Source: Microcystis panniformis FACHB-1757
GTDB taxonomy: Bacteria > Cyanobacteriota > Cyanobacteriia > Cyanobacteriales > Microcystaceae
Assembly: GCF_001264245.1 (NCBI RefSeq)
Contig: NZ_CP011339.1
Span: 5,208,001 to 5,272,000, forward strand
Direction of reading: 5' to 3'
DNA length: 64,000 nt
In this document: positions 59,941 through 64,000 of the stretch, one piece after another
How the letters are laid out: every line of letters starts with the position of its first letter
How positions within the stretch are numbered: the stretch's first letter is position 1
Notes under the pieces: generated by a model
Told to the model about the DNA's origin: nothing
The model's input: the letters and a program-made list of their open reading frames with translations, nothing else
Databases searched by the model: none
Program-made: the position numbers and the translations under genes

Positions 59941-61026
59941 CTATTTTTCCAGAAAATTGGTTAATAACTGACTGAAACGTTGGGCAATAATCGGGGCATC
60001 AAATTCTGAAACTTTCGCTCTACCTGCCTTCCCTAAGGAACGAGCTTTTTCTGGATTGAGAAGCACTTCCGCTAATTTACTGGCTAAATCTTCGGCATCT
60101 AAGGGGTTGGCTAATAGACCTTGTACACCATCTTCAATCAACTCCGGTGTCGAGGAGGAACGACTGGCGACAATCGGTTTATAACTGGCCATAGCTTCAG
60201 CAAAAACTATACCAAATCCTTCTTGCAGACTAGGTAAACAAAAAACTTGACAATCAAGATATTCTTGGATCAGTTCTTGATAGGAAAGATAGCCGAGAAA
60301 AGTAACATTTTGCTCTAAATTGAGTTCTTGTGCCAGACGGCGTAAATTATTCCATTCAGGACCTTTGCTGGCAATTCTTACCTCTACATCGGGTATTTGA
60401 CGGCGGAGAATTGCGGCGGCGCGGATCAAAGTGGCAACATTTTTGCGGGGATACTGGACACCGACACAAAACACAGTCGGCCTCCTCTGCTCGCGGTTTT
60501 TTTCCTCATACTTGACCGAGGCTACCGCTGCATCCCAACCTTTGAGATCAATTAGAGAATGAACAATTTCGATATTGCCATCATACTGATAAAGTTGCTT
60601 GAGTCTAGTGCGGGAATATTCACTGATAGAGATGACCAGATCTGCACGATGGACGTTCACTTTCTCGGCTTTTGCCATCAATTCTAGAGAAGTTCGCACC
60701 CAACCCCGCTCAAAGGTGGCCTCATCGGCAATAATACCAAGAATATAAACAATAAAGGGTACTTTCAGGCGATCGCTGATGGCGTAACCATCCATATCGT
60801 AACCCACCACCAGATCATAGTCGTCAAAACAACGGGGATCGAGTCGCCAATTCCAAAGAAAGCGATGAGCCATATAACCTAACGGCCCCGATGCTTTGGC
60901 CGGCGAGAAGACATCAACCACATGACCCTGGGAGCGCAACTCGTTAGTCAGATGGATATTGGTGACGAAGGTACCACTTCCGCGCTTGACATTTTGGGGA
61001 GTTGCTGTGATGATTGCTATCTTCAT
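59941..61026 (-). CDS. Glycosyltransferase family 4
   Basis: 361 residues. GT-B fold: GSGTFVTNIHLTNELRSQGH at the N-terminus, GVQYPRKNVATLIRAAAIL in the donor-site half, and the EX7E motif in SLQEGFGIVFAEAMASYKP. It probably builds cell-surface polysaccharide from a nucleotide sugar. No partner genes are adjacent on the same strand. Confidence 0.9.
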   Translation of the reverse strand: MKIAIITATPQNVKRGSGTFVTNIHLTNELRSQGHVVDVFSPAKASGPLGYMAHRFLWNWRLDPRCFDDYDLVVGYDMDGYAISDRLKVPFIVYILGIIADEATFERGWVRTSLELMAKAEKVNVHRADLVISISEYSRTRLKQLYQYDGNIEIVHSLIDLKGWDAAVASVKYEEKNREQRRPTVFCVGVQYPRKNVATLIRAAAILRRQIPDVEVRIASKGPEWNNLRRLAQELNLEQNVTFLGYLSYQELIQEYLDCQVFCLPSLQEGFGIVFAEAMASYKPIVASRSSSTPELIEDGVQGLLANPLDAEDLASKLAEVLLNPEKARSLGKAGRAKVSEFDAPIIAQRFSQLLTNFLEK

Positions 61027-61259
61027 TTTTTGTCAAAGTTTATGGCAGCGGTTGGATGATGATGGGAAAATTAGAACAAATAAGGTAGGCGGGAGTGGGT
61101 GCGAATCAAATCTTGATTTTCCCTGATAACATTCTCAAAATCTATGGACGAACGGATATCCTCGCGTCCGTTAGCTTTTTTCGTCAAAACGATGAAATGT
61201 CCCTATGGAGTATTAGGATGTTAGAAAACAAACGCAGATTGATTAATTATCCATAGGAA

Positions 61260-61282
61260 AGCGGTTATCAAAAATAACCGCT
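61260..61282 (-). terminator. Terminator of the RRM gene
   Basis: AGCGGTTAT / ATAACCGCT with a 5-base loop; on the minus strand it follows the RRM gene by about 24 bases. The T-run is short. Confidence 0.6.
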
Positions 61283-61305
61283 TCTGCAATTTTCCAAGAA
61301 TCTCT

Positions 61306-61608
61306 TTAACGTTCGCGGCGACCGAAATTTTTGCGCTCACCGCGGCCACCACCGCCAAAATTATCTTCTTTGGGACGAGCTTTATTGACTTTCATCTGTC
61401 GTCCCATCCATTCGGCCCCGTCAAGAGTTTCGATCGCTTTTGCTTCTTCCTCATCGGAGGACATTTCCACAAAACCAAAACCGCGCATTTTACCCGTTTC
61501 CCGATCTACGGGCAAGTAAACGCGACTAACTGTGCCGTATTCAGCGAATACCTCTTTCAAGTCATCTGTCGTGACGTCATAAACCAGATTACCAACGTAA
61601 ATCGTCAT
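61306..61608 (-). CDS. RRM RNA-binding protein (cyanobacterial Rbp type)
   Basis: 100 residues with a single RRM: RNP2 is IYVGNL, RNP1 is MRGFGFVEM. A short Gly-rich, Arg-rich tail follows (FGGGGRGERKNFGRRER). Cyanobacterial Rbps bind mRNA; some are cold-induced and some direct photosystem mRNAs to the thylakoid. The long 5' region with many weak stems may carry cold regulation, but nothing specific is seen. Confidence 0.93.
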   Translation of the reverse strand: MTIYVGNLVYDVTTDDLKEVFAEYGTVSRVYLPVDRETGKMRGFGFVEMSSDEEEAKAIETLDGAEWMGRQMKVNKARPKEDNFGGGGRGERKNFGRRER

Positions 61609-61740
61609 GGATTGTCTCCCAATATCACAGCCATTTCGAGAAGGAGATCGGACACAACCCAGTCAAGGCCATCAGGGAAAAACCACTTCTGTTTGAAACC
61701 AATGCTGCTACCGAACCTAACTACTCTCTCTAAACTAGCA

Positions 61741-61855
61741 TAGCTGATCAGTGATCGGTGATCAGTAGGAGTAGGGAGTATTAAGTGAGCAGTATTACAA
61801 GGCGGTTTTCTGCTTTCCTTTCACTGATTACTGTTCACCGATAACTGATTAGGGT
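61741..61855. repeat. Family-C repeat (GTGATCAGT / AGTGAGCAGTATT / CACTGATTACTG)
   Basis: Shares AAGTGAGCAGTATT and TTTCACTGATTACTGTT with the blocks at 14343 and 20482. Its right end (ATAACTGATTAGG) overlaps the stop codon of menB. Confidence 0.7.
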
Positions 61856-62681
61856 AGCCAAGGATATTGACTAAAATCGGGGGGACGTTTTTCGAGGAAA
61901 GCCTGTTTACCTTCGGCTCCTTCGGCGGTCATATAGTAGAGTAAAGTGGCATTGCCCGCTAACTCCTGTAAACCCGCTTGACCATCACAATCAGCATTAA
62001 AAGCCGATTTTAGGCAGCGAATCGCCAAGGGACTTTTTTCGAGAATTTCTAAGGACCATTTAATCCCTTCCTGCTCTAATTCCTCCACCGGGACGACATG
62101 GTTAACCAAACCCATTTCTAAAGCTTGTTGGGCGTTATACTGCCGACAGAGAAACCAAATCTCGCGAGCCTTTTTCTGACCGACCACCCGGGCCAGATAA
62201 CTAGAGCCAAAACCGCCGTCAAAACTGCCCACTTTTGGACCGGTCTGGCCGAAAATGGCGTTATCCGCCGCTAAGGTTAAATCACAAACCAAGTGCAAAA
62301 CATGACCGCCCCCGACCGCATAACCTGCCACCAGCGCGATAACTACCTTGGGGATGGAGCGAATTAATTTCTGTAAATCCAGCACATTGAGCCGGGGTAC
62401 GCCATCATCGCCAATATAACCCGCCTGACCGCGCACCGTCTGATCGCCGCCGGAACAAAAAGCATATTTGCCATCGCTGTGGGGACCTGCACCCGTGAGC
62501 AATACTACCCAATGCGGGCATCCTCGCGAGCATCACAGAAAGCGTCGTAAAGCTCAAAAACTGTTTTTGGACGGAAGGCATTACGCTTATGGGGGCGATT
62601 TATAGTGATTTTGGCGATTCCCCCCCATTTATGGTAAAGAATATCCTCGTAGGTTTTGACGGATTGCCATTCAACGGTCAT
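61849..62681 (-). pseudogene. menB: 1,4-dihydroxy-2-naphthoyl-CoA synthase, frameshifted
   Basis: A crotonase-fold enzyme of phylloquinone synthesis. The N-terminal frame (MTVEWQSVKTYEDILYHKWG from 62681) ends at ARIG before a TAG at about 62505; the rest (LLTGAGPHSDGKYAFCSGGD to QYPWLP) is in another frame. One extra base in the C3 run at 62508-62510 restores ARIGVVLLTGAGP. Oxyanion-hole residues (SGGDQ) and GQTGPKVGSFDGGFGS are intact. Since phylloquinone is the photosystem I cofactor, this is likely a read error or a very recent mutation. An upstream in-frame GTG at 62699 is possible but family members begin MTVxW. Confidence 0.9.
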
Positions 62682-62699
62682 AGTCTCGGTTATCGGCAC

Positions 62700-62922
62700 A
62701 GCTTTTTTACCTTACCCTATTTTGTCCCCCACTTTGAAGCCTGGAGCGCCAGAATAGGGGAATGGATAGTTGACCGAAAAGGTTTAAAGCTGATTCCCTT
62801 CTTGATGTTTTCTGGGTAAGTACCTAGGCAAAATTATTTACACATGACGATCATTGCCCCGTAAGGGTTTTAGCTCGATCGGGCAGGTAATTAATTTTGC
62901 ATGACTACTTATTTATTCAAAA
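62700..62922. other. Intergenic region without gene
   Basis: About 220 bases between menB and the next repeat. Upstream sequence of menB; no convincing open frame, RNA or promoter box is recognised. CCCCGTAAGGGG at 62855-62867 is a short palindrome. Confidence 0.35.
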
Positions 62923-63075
62923 TAAGTAGCTGGTTATAATTAAATTTAAAATGGATTTGAGGTTCGATCCCCCCTGCCCCCCTTGATAAGGGGGGTGCCG
63001 ATCCCCCCTTAGTCCCCCCTTAATCCCCCCTTAATAAGGGGGGCATCTGAAAGTTTTTAATACCTACCTACTTAT
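62923..63075. mobile_element. TTAAGTAG-family palindromic repeat, expanded (copy 7)
   Basis: TAAGTAGCTGGTTATAATTA to AATACCTACCTACTTA. Three C6/G6 blocks lie in tandem (GATCCCCCCTTAGTCCCCCC, then CTTAATCCCCCCTTAATAAG), making this the longest copy. Confidence 0.88.
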
Positions 63076-63111
63076 ATTGATCCTATTTGCTAACTTTAAA
63101 GAGGTAAAAAT

Positions 63112-63285
63112 ATGAGTACAAGTAATAAAACTAAGCTTGAATCATTAGAGTTTTATTTTGGATTAAAATATCCAATAACAATTTATCCTGATGATGACGG
63201 GGGATATGTATCGGAAATTAAAGACCTTCCGGGATGTTTCACTCAGGGAGAAACCATAGAGGAAACCTTAATCAGTAAACAGTAA
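63112..63285 (+). pseudogene. HicB-like antitoxin, truncated
   Basis: 57 codons: MSTSNKTKLESLEFYFGLKY, then PITIYPDDDGGYVSEIKDLP and GCFTQGETIEETL, the HicB partial RNase-H fold start. The frame then enters family-C repeat DNA (ATCAGTAAACAGTAATCA) and stops. The C-terminal DNA-binding half and any HicA toxin are missing. AGAGG lies ahead of the ATG. Confidence 0.75.
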
Positions 63286-63307
63286 TCATTGAACTGAAAA
63301 CTCACAT

Positions 63308-63382
63308 CTGATAACTGATAACTGATAACTGATAACTGATAACTGATAACTGATAACTGATAACTGATAACTGATAACTGAA
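63308..63382. repeat. CTGATAA heptamer array
   Basis: About 10.5 copies of the 7-bp unit (complement of TCAGTTA), ending within five bases of the glycosyltransferase stop codon. Confidence 0.92.
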
Positions 63383-64000
63383 TTAAAGCCATTCGATTTC
63401 TTTAGCTTTTTCGGGTAGTTTAGCCGTGGCTTGTCCTTGGCTGCGGGACTGAAACCCAATTAAATCGAGGGGAGTAGCCAATAAATCTACTAAATCTGCT
63501 TTACCAAACAGTAACTTGAGAGTATTTTTTGGTAGCTCTTTTAATAACCAACGACCGAGAGTAAAAAATAACTCTTGATTGGTTAAAGGTCGCATCAATT
63601 CGACACCATACAATTCGTGAAGATAGCGATTCGAGCGCCCATAACGTTTTAATTGACTTCTTAAGTCTTCTAAGGTAGAACGATGACGATGGTAAATAAT
63701 TGCCTCTGGTGCGTAGGTTAATTGCCAGTCGGTTTGTTGTTGAATACGCCAACAGATATCGGCATCACCACCGGTAGTTAAATAAGGACGAAATAAACCA
63801 ACTTTTTGAAAAGCTTCTCGACGAATAGCGAGGTTAGCAGTTTGACCGTAGGGACAAAAAGAATGTTCTAAAAGAAATTTTGGTGACATAAAGTTACGAC
63901 GTTCTGCATACTTTTCCAAGCAAGTGGAACCAGTTAAGGCAGCAATTTCACCCACTACCAGACCGATGTTAGGATCACTAAAGGGTTGGATCAATTCTGT
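63383..64000 (-). CDS. Glycosyltransferase family 2, C-terminal part (gene runs off the window)
   Basis: At least 205 residues, open to the right edge (TELIQPFSDPNIGLVVGEI). GDADICWRIQQQTDW is the acceptor-side motif of GT2 transferases; CPYGQTANLAIRREAFQKVG and AIIYHRHRSTLEDL fit polysaccharide or rhamnan-type enzymes. The N-terminal donor-binding DxD lies beyond 64000. The end adjoins a heptamer array. Confidence 0.85.
   Translation of the reverse strand, partial: TELIQPFSDPNIGLVVGEIAALTGSTCLEKYAERRNFMSPKFLLEHSFCPYGQTANLAIRREAFQKVGLFRPYLTTGGDADICWRIQQQTDWQLTYAPEAIIYHRHRSTLEDLRSQLKRYGRSNRYLHELYGVELMRPLTNQELFFTLGRWLLKELPKNTLKLLFGKADLVDLLATPLDLIGFQSRSQGQATAKLPEKAKEIEWL

Overview
The window is chromosomal DNA of a cyanobacterium, most likely Microcystis aeruginosa or a close relative. 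Evidence: apcD (phycobilisome), petG (cytochrome b6f), menB, the Yfr1 small RNA with its invariant core, CAAD/CurT, DUF2839, two type IV pilins, many HIP1 octamers (GCGATCGC), and a very high load of dispersed short repeats and IS remnants. Moderate GC and many pseudogenes fit the same genus.

Layout. 1-3.8 kb: a tandem array of nine small coiled-coil proteins with a C-terminal membrane segment, in two interleaved subfamilies; a solo chimeric relative lies at 15.4 kb. 3.8-7.5 kb: four-helix-bundle protein, two pilA genes embedded in G4/C4 octamer arrays, a membrane-anchored helical-repeat protein and a DUF29 protein. 7.8-11.7 kb: an IS607 element and a tnpB-only IS200/IS605-type element that have shredded an epimerase gene. 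11.8-17.3 kb: DUF2839, dapL, a phosphoesterase, a vapBC-like pair whose toxin is cut by a MITE, and a frameshifted recombinase. 17.4-31.5 kb: housekeeping and stress genes (corA, TPR protein, apcD, slipin, glutathione reductase, PBP4, glycogen synthase, thioredoxin-TPR, trmB, phosphoesterase). 31.7-32.8 kb: petG, acireductone dioxygenase, tRNA-Ala(CGC). 32.8-39.4 kb: a minus-strand glycan operon (two SDR epimerases, a GtrA-GT2 fusion, a methyltransferase, a large polytopic membrane protein). 39.5-49.2 kb: coaX, a dead IS110 transposase, CIRCE-controlled groESL, CurT-like, pcrA, Yfr1, metK. 49.7-64 kb: frameshifted double ABC ATPase, amidase, pyrR, GlsB and CsbD stress proteins, an endonuclease-family enzyme, an oligopeptide-type binding lipoprotein, pentapeptide protein, DedA, FkbM methyltransferase, glycosyltransferases, RRM protein, frameshifted menB and a truncated hicB.

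Three themes cut across the window. (1) The coiled-coil array varies in length only in steps of 7, 11 and 18 residues, the repeat lengths a coiled coil tolerates; I find no known name for it and consider it the best candidate for an undescribed system. (2) Several short mobile-element families (TTAAGTAG-ended palindromes, ISL3-like MITEs with exact 8-bp target duplications, GGGTTTGCTGA-ended elements, octamer and heptamer arrays) repeatedly form gene ends, supply stop codons, disrupt genes and in one case lie in frame inside a coding sequence. (3) At least four genes carry a single missing G or C in a homopolymer; menB is among them, so base-calling error should be excluded before calling them pseudogenes.
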